Assembly: GCA_900548355.1 (NCBI GenBank)
Contig: URKR01000019.1
Coordinates: 1-36,898 of the forward strand
Reading direction: 5' to 3'
Source of the DNA: an uncultured Oscillospiraceae bacterium
Lineage (GTDB): Bacteria > Bacillota > Clostridia > Oscillospirales > Ruminococcaceae
Length of the DNA: 36,898 bases
Shown: piece after piece, positions 29,496 to 36,898 of the stretch
Numbering within the stretch: position 1 is the first letter of the stretch
Layout: every line of letters begins with the position of its first letter
Translations under genes and position numbers: made by a program
The notes under the pieces: model-generated
The model's input: the letters and a program-made list of their open reading frames with translations, nothing else
Database searches by the model: none
What the model was told of the DNA's origin: nothing

Positions 29496-30071
29496 TTATT
29501 CGGCCTGGGCAAAGCAGCTGCGGTTCTGCCAGAGGTAAATCCCGCCGGACAAAAGGGTAACGGCGGCCACCAGCCAGCACAGTGCCTGGACAACCAGCCC
29601 CCAGCCCATCACAGCGCCGGAGCCCATAAAGAACGGCACAAGATAGTAATACAGCACCGTGACCATCTGCAGCACGGTCTTGACCTTACCCCAGATGTTG
29701 GCCGCGATGACGGTGCCGCGCTCGGCTGCGATCATCCGCACCCCGGCGACCGCAAACTCCCGGAAGAGGATCAGCGCCAGCACGACCGGATGGCACAGGC
29801 CGTCCGCCATCATGTAAATAAACGCGGCGGTGGTCAGGCATTTATCGGCCAGGGGGTCCATAAACTTGCCGAAATCGGTAACCAGATGATTTTTGCGGGC
29901 GATGTAGCCATCAAGAAAATCTGTAAAAGAGGCCACCGCAAAAATTACGCCGGCCACCAGATGGAAAACAGCGTTGTAATCGGCGGTGCCAATGTGGGAA
30001 CCGGCCGCAAAGAACATGAAAAACGGCACAAGGATCACGCGCAGCATCGTAAGCTTGTTGGGCAGGTTCAT
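29496..30071 (-). CDS. pgsA: CDP-diacylglycerol-glycerol-3-phosphate 3-phosphatidyltransferase
   Basis: A 191-residue membrane enzyme making phosphatidylglycerol phosphate, the precursor of the phosphatidylglycerol used by the cardiolipin synthase encoded at 19265. The CDP-alcohol phosphotransferase motif D-G-x2-A-R-x8-G-x3-D-x3-D is complete: D54, G55, A58, R59, G68, D72 and D76. It starts MNLPNKLTMLRVILVPFF, typical of PgsA. The start overlaps the rimO stop by 4 nt (ATGA), so translation is coupled. Confidence 0.95.
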   Translation of the reverse strand: MNLPNKLTMLRVILVPFFMFFAAGSHIGTADYNAVFHLVAGVIFAVASFTDFLDGYIARKNHLVTDFGKFMDPLADKCLTTAAFIYMMADGLCHPVVLALILFREFAVAGVRMIAAERGTVIAANIWGKVKTVLQMVTVLYYYLVPFFMGSGAVMGWGLVVQALCWLVAAVTLLSGGIYLWQNRSCFAQAE

Positions 30072-31408
30072 TCGCCATCCTCCCTTTCGATGTAACCGTA
30101 AAGGTCGTAGGTATCGGCGTCGGTGATGGTGACGCGGTAAAATTCGCCCGGAACCAGCGGTGTATCAGCCGGGGTCAGCACATTGCCGTCAATCTCAGGG
30201 CAATCAGCCGCCGTGCGCAGCAGGTACATGCCGGTTTCATCATCGACACCGTCGCAGATACATGCAAGCGTCTGGCCGACTTTGGCCTGTTCGGCCGCGG
30301 CGCTGATCTCGGCCTGAATCTCCATGATGTGGTCGGCGCGGCGCTGCTTGGTCTCCTCGTCAATCTGACCGTCCATCTTCGCGGCGGGGGTGTTTTCCTC
30401 CGGCGAGTAGGCAAAGCAGCCGAGCCGGTCAAACCGCACCGTGCGCACAAAATCGCAGAGCTCGGCGTACTCCTCCTCGGTCTCGCCGGGGAAGCCGGCG
30501 ATCAGCGTCGTGCGCAGCGTCAGCCCGGGCAGCGCGGCGCGCAGCCGGGCGATCGCATCCTCAATCGTATGGCGGTCGCCGCGGCGGCCCATCGCGGCCA
30601 GCACCCGGTCGCTGCAGTGCTGGATCGGCAGATCGAGATAGGGCAGAACCTTCTCATTGCGCTGCATCGCGGCGATAAATTCATCGGTGATGCGCTCCGG
30701 ATAGGCATAGAGCACCCGAATCCAGCGGATGCCCTCGACGGCGTTGAGCGCGTCGAGCAGGTCACAGACGGCGCCGGGTTTGCCCCAATCCTCGCCGTAA
30801 GCGGTCGGGTCCTGCGCGACAACGATGAGCTCTTTGACCCCCTCTCCCGCGAGCCAGCGGGCTTCCGCAACACAGTCCTCAAGCGGACGGGAGCGCAGCG
30901 GACCGCGGATCAGCGGGATCGCACAGTAGCGGCAGCGGTTGGAACAACCCTCGGCAATTTTTAAGTAGGCATAGTGCTGCGGGGTCGAAACAATCCGAGC
31001 CCCGCCAAGCGGCAGGTCAGTCTTGGGGCCGTAGCTCTCGATGCGGCCGGCGCCCGGCGTGCAGACACGTTCAAGAATCGCGGGCAGCGCGGCGTTTGAG
31101 CCGATGCCGACGACGGCGTCCACTTCCGGCATTTCGGATGCGATCTGGCTTTTGTACCGCTCGGCCAGGCAGCCTGTCACGATGACCTTGAGATCGGGGT
31201 TCTGCTGCTTGTATTGGCAGGCAAGCAGGATGTTTTCGATCGCCTCCTCCTTGGCGGACTGGATAAAGCCGCAGGTGTTGATGAGGATGGCGTCGGCCTC
31301 AGCCGGGTCGGCTACGGTTTCGTGCCCGGCCTTGAGCAGCGCGTGGGTGAAAACATCGGCATCCGCCTGGTTCTTGGGGCAGCCGAGCGAGATGATGGCA
31401 AGTTTCAT
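30068..31408 (-). CDS. rimO: Ribosomal protein S12 methylthiotransferase
   Basis: A 446-residue radical-SAM enzyme that methylthiolates Asp in ribosomal protein S12. The N-terminal UPF0004 domain has C10, C46 and C80 for one iron-sulphur cluster (SLGCPKNQADAD, NTCGFI, TGCLAERY). The radical-SAM CxxxCxxC is C155, C159 and C162 in EGCSNRCRYCAIPLIRGPLR. A TRAM domain closes the protein. The SLGCPKNQ and IRGPLRSR sequences separate RimO from MiaB. AAAGGA precedes the ATG. The 133-nt gap to recX shows no clear promoter or terminator. Confidence 0.96.
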   Translation of the reverse strand: MKLAIISLGCPKNQADADVFTHALLKAGHETVADPAEADAILINTCGFIQSAKEEAIENILLACQYKQQNPDLKVIVTGCLAERYKSQIASEMPEVDAVVGIGSNAALPAILERVCTPGAGRIESYGPKTDLPLGGARIVSTPQHYAYLKIAEGCSNRCRYCAIPLIRGPLRSRPLEDCVAEARWLAGEGVKELIVVAQDPTAYGEDWGKPGAVCDLLDALNAVEGIRWIRVLYAYPERITDEFIAAMQRNEKVLPYLDLPIQHCSDRVLAAMGRRGDRHTIEDAIARLRAALPGLTLRTTLIAGFPGETEEEYAELCDFVRTVRFDRLGCFAYSPEENTPAAKMDGQIDEETKQRRADHIMEIQAEISAAAEQAKVGQTLACICDGVDDETGMYLLRTAADCPEIDGNVLTPADTPLVPGEFYRVTITDADTYDLYGYIEREDGE

Positions 31409-31541
31409 AGGGATTCCTTTTGTTTCAAATCATAGCAAAGAAGAAATAAGAGAAAATGGAAACGGCGGATCGCGCGGTCTCTCCGCGTTCAAAAGCCGCG
31501 AAAGAGCGCCAACTTTGTCGCTTGTTCGCAGTCTTTTTTAT

Positions 31542-32192
31542 TCATTTTTCATTCACTGAACCGTCCTTTGCTTCCTCCATTGCCGCGCGGATGACGGTGT
31601 GGGAAAACCCGCGGCGGGCCAGGGCGGCGGCAACCTGCTGGGTTTTGCCTTCGGCAAGTTTGCGGGCGTACTGCCTTTCCAAAAGCGCCCGGGCCGAGAC
31701 CAGGTCGGGGTCCTCGGCTTCCTCGCCATCCAGCCCCACCTCGGGGGCAAGGGCTTCAACGGCGGCGGCCGCTGTGTCGCGGTCGATGCCTTTGGCTGCA
31801 AGGTCCTGCAGGATTTCCCGCCGGCTTTTGCGCTTGCGCAGCAGCTCGGCCGCGCGGCGGCGGGCAAAGTTTTCATCGTTGAGCAGACCAAGCTCCCCGG
31901 CTTTTGCAACAGCGGCCGCCGCGCTGTGCGGGTCGAATTTGCGGCAGAGTTTTTGGTAGAGTTCGCCGGCCGCATGGTCGCGCAGCGCCAGCAGTTCCAT
32001 CGCCTTATCCAGCGCGCGGCGGGTGTCGCTTTTGGCGCGCAGATCCTCGGCCTGCCAGGTTTCAAGTGCGTCGTCGATGTGCAGGTGCGCATCGGCAAAG
32101 GTTTCGGCATCGAGCGAGAAGGCGAACTCGCCGTCCAGAAACAGCGCGTAACGACCGCGTCTGGTCTCGGTGATGTCGGTAATCCGGGGCAT
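31542..32192 (-). CDS. recX: RecA regulatory protein RecX
   Basis: A 216-residue, highly charged, helical protein of the RecX family, which modulates RecA filament stability. It starts [20 protein letters not shown], with tandem three-helix repeats visible as RALDKAMELLALRDHAAGEL, LLNDENFARRRAAELLRKRK and GFSHTVIRAAMEE near the end. The ATG shares one base with the recA stop (TGATG), so the two are translationally coupled. Synteny with recA supports the call more than any single motif does. Confidence 0.92.
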   Translation of the reverse strand: MPRITDITETRRGRYALFLDGEFAFSLDAETFADAHLHIDDALETWQAEDLRAKSDTRRALDKAMELLALRDHAAGELYQKLCRKFDPHSAAAAVAKAGELGLLNDENFARRRAAELLRKRKSRREILQDLAAKGIDRDTAAAAVEALAPEVGLDGEEAEDPDLVSARALLERQYARKLAEGKTQQVAAALARRGFSHTVIRAAMEEAKDGSVNEK

Positions 32193-33352
32193 CAGTCATC
32201 CACCATGATGTCGAGGTCGTCCTCGCTGCCGGTGGTTTTTTCAGCCGGCGCGGCGGGCGCGGCGGCCGGGGCGGCGACCTTCTCCACCGGTTTGACCGTG
32301 CCTTTCTTGCCGGCAGCGATCAGCCGGTCGGCATTGTCGCGGACCTGCTGCTCAATTTCAGCGCAGATATCGGGGTTGTCTTTCAGGAACTGCTTGGCGT
32401 TGTCGCGCCCCTGGCCGAGCCGCACATCACCATAATTGAACCAGGCGCCGCTCTTCTGCACAATGCCAAGCTTCACACCGAGATCAATGATCTCCCCGAT
32501 CTTCGAGATGCCCTCGCCGAACATGATGTCGAACTCGGCCTCGCGGAAGGGCGGGGCGACCTTGTTCTTGACAATCTTGGCACGGGTGCGGTTGCCGACG
32601 AAGGAACCGGAAGAATCCTTGAGGCCCTCAATCCGGCGCACGTCGATCCGCACCGAGGAATAATACTTCAGCGCGCGGCCGCCGGTCGTGACCTCGGGGT
32701 TGCCGTAAACAACGCCGACCTTTTCACGCAGCTGGTTGATAAAGATGCAGACGGTGTTGGTCTTGCCGATGACGCCGGTCAGTTTGCGCAGCGCCTGGCT
32801 CATCAGGCGGGCCTGCAGGCCGACATGGGAATCGCCCATCTCGCCTTCAATCTCGGCACGGGGCACCATCGCCGCAACCGAGTCAACGACAATCGCATCA
32901 ATCGCACCCGAACGCACAAGCGCCTCACAGATTTCCATCGCCTGCTCGCCGTTGTCCGGCTGGCTGACCAGCAGGCTGTCAATGTCCACGCCGAGCGCAC
33001 GGGCATACACCGGGTCAAGCGCGTGCTCGACATCGATGAAGGCAACTTCGCCGCCCTTCTTCTGGGCTTCTGCCAGCACATGCAGCGCAAGCGTTGTCTT
33101 GCCTGAAGATTCCGGCCCGTAAATCTCAATAATACGGCCGCGCGGCATGCCGCCGACGCCGAGCGCGATATCCAGCCCCAGGCTGCCGGTCGGGATGCTG
33201 TCAACCTGCATCGTGACATTGGTGCCGAGCTTCATGACCGCGCCCTTGCCGAACTGCTTTTCAATCTGGGCCAGCGCCGTTTCCAGCGCGGCTTTTTTGT
33301 CGCCGGCTGGGGCGACCGGGGCGGTGGTTTTGGATTCCTTTTTGGCTGCCAT
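32192..33352 (-). CDS. recA: Recombinase RecA
   Basis: A 386-residue strand-exchange ATPase. Walker [10 protein letters not shown] is at 79-87, Walker B-type VVDSVAAM follows, and [20 protein letters not shown] (loop L1/L2 region) is highly conserved. The extended C-terminus is rich in Ala/Pro ([11 protein letters not shown]) and ends in an acidic tip, [10 protein letters not shown]. The N-terminal 20 residues are a charged extension before [24 protein letters not shown] lies 8 nt before the ATG. It is driven by the promoter at 33420-33448. Confidence 0.98.
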   Translation of the reverse strand: MAAKKESKTTAPVAPAGDKKAALETALAQIEKQFGKGAVMKLGTNVTMQVDSIPTGSLGLDIALGVGGMPRGRIIEIYGPESSGKTTLALHVLAEAQKKGGEVAFIDVEHALDPVYARALGVDIDSLLVSQPDNGEQAMEICEALVRSGAIDAIVVDSVAAMVPRAEIEGEMGDSHVGLQARLMSQALRKLTGVIGKTNTVCIFINQLREKVGVVYGNPEVTTGGRALKYYSSVRIDVRRIEGLKDSSGSFVGNRTRAKIVKNKVAPPFREAEFDIMFGEGISKIGEIIDLGVKLGIVQKSGAWFNYGDVRLGQGRDNAKQFLKDNPDICAEIEQQVRDNADRLIAAGKKGTVKPVEKVAAPAAAPAAPAEKTTGSEDDLDIMVDD

Positions 33353-33419
33353 AGCGTACTCTCCTTTTATAAAAGCCCTGCGGCCAGCGGCCGCCGATTC
33401 ATTGCGAACTTGCCTCTCT

Positions 33420-33448
33420 ATTATACCCGCTCTCCGGGCAGATTACAA
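33420..33448 (-). promoter_or_regulatory. Promoter of recA-recX
   Basis: Minus strand TTGTAA (33443-33448), 17-nt spacer, TATAAT (33420-33425). The leader of about 60 nt contains a GCGGCC/GGCCGC hairpin (33380-33394). The promoter is internal to the run of genes and gives recA a transcript of its own. Confidence 0.7.
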
Positions 33449-33459
33449 CCATTTGTTGT
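33445..33459. promoter_or_regulatory. Palindrome overlapping the recA -35 box, possible SOS-type operator
   Basis: ACAAC-N5-GTTGT (33445-33449 with 33455-33459) overlaps the -35. It resembles the Bacillota LexA box (GAAC-N4-GTTC) only in its AAC/GTT core and has a longer spacer, so assignment to LexA is tentative. Confidence 0.3.
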
Positions 33460-33471
33460 GGATTTTTAGGG

Positions 33472-34362
33472 CTATAAACCGGACTTTTCGACCGTTTTGC
33501 CGGCTTTGCGCAGCGTCACTGCCCTGTCGTTGCCGCCATAGTCCCGGCGCACCGCGATCTGCTGCCAGCCGGCGGCCTGGGCCAGCCGGCAGACATCCGC
33601 TGCCTGGTCACAGCCGATTTCCAGCACCAGCCAGCCGCCCGGGCGCAGCGGGCGCTGCCAGTCGGTCAGCAGGCAGCGGTAAAATCGCAGCCCATCCGGC
33701 CCGCCATCCAGCGCGGCGGCGGGTTCATGGGCGGTTTCCGGCATCAGGGCCGCCATCTCCTCCCCGGTCAGATAGGGCGGGTTGGCGATGATGCCGTCCA
33801 GGCTTTCGGGCGCCGCTTGCTTTGCATCGGCCAGCACGTCGGCCTGCAGGACCTCCACCGCCGCCCCGCCGAGCGCTTCAACCGCATTGCGGCGCAGGTA
33901 GCGCAGCGCTTCGGGGCTGTTCTCCACGCAGGTCACCCGCGCGCCGCCCCAGAACCGTTTGATCCCAAGCCCCAGGCAGCCGCTGCCCGCGCACAGGTCA
34001 TAGACAACCGGGTCGGGTTTGCCATCGGCCCGCAGACAGTCGAGCGCCGCTTCGCAGACAACCTCGCTGTCCGCCCGCGGACAGAGGACCCCCGGCCCAA
34101 CCGCAAGGGTGAAATCCAGGAAGTCCCAGCTGCCAAGCAGGTACTGCAGCGGTTCACGGGCGGCACGCCGGGCAGCCAGCCCGGCCAGCCTGGCCGCAAT
34201 GTCTGCGGTGAGCGGGGTATCGTCCAGCCGGGGGTCGCGGCCAGTCACAAACCGACAGAGTTCCCGCGCGTCAAAAGCCGCGTCGGGCACGCCGGCCCCG
34301 GCAAGGGCCTTTGCCACCGCCCGAAGCGCGGCGCGCGCCGGCATCCCGGCCAGCTCACACAT
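33472..34362 (-). CDS. prmC: Peptide chain release factor N5-glutamine methyltransferase
   Basis: A 296-residue SAM methyltransferase that methylates the GGQ glutamine of release factors. Visible are the helical N-terminal domain, REPLQYLLGSWDF (69-81), motif I YDLCAGSGCLGLGI (121-134) and the catalytic NPPY at 194-197. The usual PRPETE appears as PRADSE (95-100). The ATG at 34362 lies inside the end of the DUF1385 gene (8-nt overlap), and the longest frame adds 20 codons of that gene. Adjacency to the DUF1385 gene is common in Clostridia. prfA, often next, is absent here and recA follows instead. Confidence 0.93.
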   Translation of the reverse strand: MCELAGMPARAALRAVAKALAGAGVPDAAFDARELCRFVTGRDPRLDDTPLTADIAARLAGLAARRAAREPLQYLLGSWDFLDFTLAVGPGVLCPRADSEVVCEAALDCLRADGKPDPVVYDLCAGSGCLGLGIKRFWGGARVTCVENSPEALRYLRRNAVEALGGAAVEVLQADVLADAKQAAPESLDGIIANPPYLTGEEMAALMPETAHEPAAALDGGPDGLRFYRCLLTDWQRPLRPGGWLVLEIGCDQAADVCRLAQAAGWQQIAVRRDYGGNDRAVTLRKAGKTVEKSGL

Positions 34363-35308
34363 TGTCCCAGGCTGCCAGGGCCCGATCGTCAGGCAAGACC
34401 GGGGTAACGGCGGCGATCGCAATCTCGATCATATCGTCTTCCGGCTCAAAAACGGTCAGCCGCTGCAGCCAGAGCCCCGGCTGGGCAATCGCCCTGGCCA
34501 GCAGGCTGTTTGACCGGCCCGACCACTTGAGCACTTCGTAAGAGATTGCAACAAGCAGCGGCAGCAGCAACAGTTTGCAGACCACCCGCAGCCCGATGCT
34601 TGACCAGGGCAGCACGGCGTACAGCAAAATGCTGATAAGCAACACCAAAATCAAAAAGCTTGTGCCGCAGCGCGGGTGGAACCGGGTGTGTTTGCGGATG
34701 TTTTCAACCGTGAGGGGCTCGCCCGCCTCGTAGCAGGCGATGGTTTTGTGCTCGGCGCCGTGGTACTGGAACATCCGCCGGATTTCCTTCATGCGGGAAC
34801 ACAGCGCCATATACCCCAAAAACAGCGCAAGCTTGATCGCCGCTTCAATCAAAACCTTAGGCCAGCGGCCAAGCGTCACCGCCTGGCTGAGCAAGCCGGT
34901 CAGAAAGGTGGGTAAAAACACAAACAGAACAACCGCCATCACCGCGCCGAGCGCCGCCGAAACGCCAAGCAGGATGTCCTGCACTTTGGGGCCGACATGG
35001 GCTTCAAGCCAATGGTCAAAGGCGGACTGTTCGGCCTCAGCCTCTTCCTCTGTCATGGAGATATCGGCGCTGTGCATAAGGTATTTGTATCCGCAGCGCA
35101 GGTTTTCGACCATATTGCAGATGCCGCGCAGCATTGGCACCTTGTTGTACCAGTGGGTGCGCACCGGCTCGGTCGAAAGGTCGATGCTGCCGTCCGGCCG
35201 GCGCACGGCGCAGGCGATCAGCTCCGGGCCGCGCATCATGATCCCCTCCATCAGCGCCTGTCCGCCGACGGAGGTTCGAAACTGTGACGGTTCGTTTTGG
35301 TTTGCCAT
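34355..35308 (-). CDS. DUF1385 domain membrane protein (YqhQ-like)
   Basis: A 317-residue protein of the DUF1385 family, whose molecular role is not established. The signature GGQALMEGIMMRGPE lies at 15-29. Hydrophobic segments occur at about 95-120, 130-150 and 210-255, and HGAEHKTIACYEAGEPLT near 180-197 is strongly family-like. AAGGAG lies 8 nt before the ATG. Its end overlaps prmC by 8 nt, so the pair is co-translated. Confidence 0.92.
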   Translation of the reverse strand: MANQNEPSQFRTSVGGQALMEGIMMRGPELIACAVRRPDGSIDLSTEPVRTHWYNKVPMLRGICNMVENLRCGYKYLMHSADISMTEEEAEAEQSAFDHWLEAHVGPKVQDILLGVSAALGAVMAVVLFVFLPTFLTGLLSQAVTLGRWPKVLIEAAIKLALFLGYMALCSRMKEIRRMFQYHGAEHKTIACYEAGEPLTVENIRKHTRFHPRCGTSFLILVLLISILLYAVLPWSSIGLRVVCKLLLLPLLVAISYEVLKWSGRSNSLLARAIAQPGLWLQRLTVFEPEDDMIEIAIAAVTPVLPDDRALAAWDNV

Positions 35309-35351
35309 GAATAGAGCTCCTTCTTGTGATCACGGGGCCTTCCCCGCAGGG

Positions 35352-36758
35352 TCAGATCGGCCTGTGCAGCGCTTCCTGCCCGGGGTGATAGGCGGGCAGC
35401 ACGATAGACACCGTGGTGCCCTGGCCAAGGGTGCTTGCAATGTCCACCCGGCCGCCGAACGCCGTCACGATGGAATCGACAACCGCCAGCCCGATGCCGG
35501 AACCGCGCACCGCATTGCGCCCTTTGAAAAACTTCTGTTTGACATGTTCAAGGTCTTCCGGCGAGATACCGCGCCCCTGGTCGCGCACGGTCACCGTCAT
35601 TTCAGCGCCGGCGCGGCGCAGCGTCAAAAAGATGGACCCGCCGGGCGGCGAATATTTGACGGCGTTATCCAGTACATTGACAAGCACCTGGCGCAGCCGG
35701 CCGGGGTCCGCCCAAACCGGGTAGGGTTCCGGCGGTTCCTCATAGATTAGGCGCAGCCCTTCCTGCCGGATGCGCCCTTCAATGAAGAGCGCCGCATCGG
35801 TCACTTCGGCCACAAGGTCCAGCACCTGGCATTCCAGTTTGATGCCGTTCTGCAGACGGGAAAAATCCAGCAGTTCTTCCACCATGGCATACAGGCGGTC
35901 CGCTTCCGCCCCAATGACCGAAAGCCCTTTGCGGTAGTTTTCATCGTCGGGGTCATGGATGGCCGCCAGCGTTTCCACCCAGCCTTTGATGCTGGTCAGC
36001 GGGGTGCGCAGCTCATGGCTGACCGAGGAGATGAACTCGTTTTTCATCTGCTCGGTTTCGCCCAGGTGTTCCGCCATCTCGTTGATTGTCCGGCACATGC
36101 GCCCGATCTCATCATTGTAACGCGGTTCGGGCAGGCGGGTTTCCAGTTCGCCGCGGGCGATGCGGTTGGCCGTGGCTTCCACCTGGGCCAGCGGCCGCAC
36201 AATCGACCGCACAAAAAACAGACCGCTCCACAGCGTAAAAGCCAGCACCGCCACCACCACCCCGGCCGACAGCAGCACAAGATTGCGCCACTGGCGGTCG
36301 GCCAGCGTCAGGCTGGTGACCAGCCGCATGGCGGTGATACCGCCGGCCGCGTAGGGCACCAGCGTTGTCACCGCCATAACCCGCTCGCCATCCGGCGTGC
36401 GGAAAATCGCCCTGCCCACGCCGGTGGCGCTGTTGAGGGCGCGGTAAAAATCTGTGCCGTTTGTCAGGTTCTGGTTGATGGTGCCGCTGGAAGAGCTCAG
36501 CACAAAGCCGGAGTCGTCGAGCAGCATGAACTCAAACTTATCCTTTTCGTCAAACTGTTCCACGGCGCGGCGCAGCGCCTGGCTGCGGGAAGCCGAAGTA
36601 TCGCTGGTATCACCGGCAGTGCCGGTGGCCTGCAGCCGGCCGATAAAGGTGGAAAAGCGGCTTTCCATCGCCTGTTCCACCCCGCCGTACAGGCTTTGGT
36701 AACTGAAATACAGGAACAGGGTTTCGGCCAGAGCCAGGATCAGCACGCTGAGCAGCAA
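35352..36758 (-). CDS. Sensor histidine kinase (HAMP, HisKA, HATPase)
   Basis: A membrane sensor kinase. From the TTG at 36758 (468 residues), TM1 is about 1-20, an extracytoplasmic sensor domain about 21-157, TM2 about 158-182, HAMP 183-235, the H-box SSVSHELRTPLTSIKG with phospho-acceptor H248, then N-box NVLDNAVKYSPPGG, G1 DQGRGISPEDL and G2 GSGIGLAVVDS. The true start is uncertain. In-frame codons just upstream read SITNRWLRGS, a normal kinase N-terminus, but no ATG, GTG or TTG exists between 36758 and an in-frame stop at 36822-36824. An ATC at 36792-36794 sits 7-8 nt after GAGGG(TG). A partner response regulator would be expected to the right, outside the window. Confidence 0.9.
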   Translation of the reverse strand: MLLSVLILALAETLFLYFSYQSLYGGVEQAMESRFSTFIGRLQATGTAGDTSDTSASRSQALRRAVEQFDEKDKFEFMLLDDSGFVLSSSSGTINQNLTNGTDFYRALNSATGVGRAIFRTPDGERVMAVTTLVPYAAGGITAMRLVTSLTLADRQWRNLVLLSAGVVVAVLAFTLWSGLFFVRSIVRPLAQVEATANRIARGELETRLPEPRYNDEIGRMCRTINEMAEHLGETEQMKNEFISSVSHELRTPLTSIKGWVETLAAIHDPDDENYRKGLSVIGAEADRLYAMVEELLDFSRLQNGIKLECQVLDLVAEVTDAALFIEGRIRQEGLRLIYEEPPEPYPVWADPGRLRQVLVNVLDNAVKYSPPGGSIFLTLRRAGAEMTVTVRDQGRGISPEDLEHVKQKFFKGRNAVRGSGIGLAVVDSIVTAFGGRVDIASTLGQGTTVSIVLPAYHPGQEALHRPI

Positions 36759-36873
36759 ACTGCCCCGCAGCCAGCGGTTGGTGATGCTTTGGATAGGCCG
36801 ACACCCTCTTTCGTAACAAAATCAATCTGCCTGCGGCAGGTTCCAGACTGTCAAAAAAGTCAAAATCCGTCTC

Positions 36874-36895
36874 CGTCGGCGGACATGCGCCGACG
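36874..36895. repeat. Hairpin at the right edge, possibly a terminator of an upstream gene
   Basis: CGTCGGCG and CGCCGACG form an 8-bp stem with a 6-nt loop. On the minus strand it is followed, 8 nt later, by TTTT and then by a run of six T. It could weakly terminate a gene beyond the window, or be a hairpin repeat. No other feature was found in 36795-36898. Confidence 0.35.
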
Positions 36896-36898
36896 ACG

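Noticed and set aside
31409..31541. Possible terminator or promoter between recX and rimO
   Set aside because: It contains GC-rich inverted fragments and a T-rich plus-strand run, but no stem followed by T on the minus strand and no paired -35/-10.
35334..35347. CGGGG/CCCCG hairpin between the histidine kinase and DUF1385 genes
   Set aside because: A 5-bp stem without a following T-run, so it was not called a terminator.

Overview
The window is a high-GC chromosomal segment from a low-copy-repeat Bacillota genome, most likely class Clostridia, family Oscillospiraceae/Ruminococcaceae. This rests on the gene families (DUF1385-PrmC pair, CIRCE-controlled Hsp20, MurE-type ligase keeping the diaminopimelate-contacting residues, Oscillospiraceae-like RecA tail), on the GC-rich third codon positions, and on intergenic hairpin repeats of the kind common in that family. 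No tRNA, rRNA, CRISPR array or transposase is visible.

Region 1 (about 1-14190, minus strand) is a surface-polysaccharide gene cluster read leftward from a strong promoter (TTGACA, 17 nt, TAAAAT) at 14162-14190. In transcription order it holds an Aslfm-like ATP-grasp ligase, an asparagine-synthase homologue, a GT4 glycosyltransferase, a beta-propeller protein, another GT4, an unrecognised conserved protein, a methyltransferase-like protein, a third GT4, a GT11 (alpha-1,2-fucosyltransferase type), a Wzx flippase, a GT6 (ABO blood-group transferase family) and a GT2. GT11 plus GT6 together is the combination that builds ABH-like epitopes in other bacteria. No polymerase or initiating sugar-phosphate transferase is visible here.

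Region 2 (14253-17739, plus strand) diverges from region 1 and carries a second asparagine-synthase homologue coupled to a MurE-like ligase, closed by a terminator. With the ATP-grasp ligase and first AsnB across the divergent promoter this forms a four-gene set that resembles the D-Asp ligase / AsnH chemistry of peptidoglycan cross-bridges. It is the best candidate here for an undescribed system.

Region 3 (17770-21680) is a mixed stretch: an AT-rich zinc-ribbon membrane protein and divergent XRE regulator around a palindromic operator, a cluster of hairpin repeats, cardiolipin synthase, and a CIRCE-controlled small heat-shock protein. Region 4 (21639-24880, minus) is a compact operon for a 3-amino-dideoxy sugar (DegT aminotransferase, FdtA-like ketoisomerase) and an ABC polysaccharide exporter (Wzm/Wzt). 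It has its own promoter and terminator. Region 5 (24914-36898, minus) is housekeeping: histidine kinase, DUF1385, PrmC, RecA, RecX, RimO, PgsA, CysS, ending with a very large two-unit GT-C glycosyltransferase and a terminator.

Starts were reset from the longest open frames wherever a Shine-Dalgarno site or N-terminal family sequence favoured an internal codon. All functional statements come from reading motifs by eye. No database search was run.
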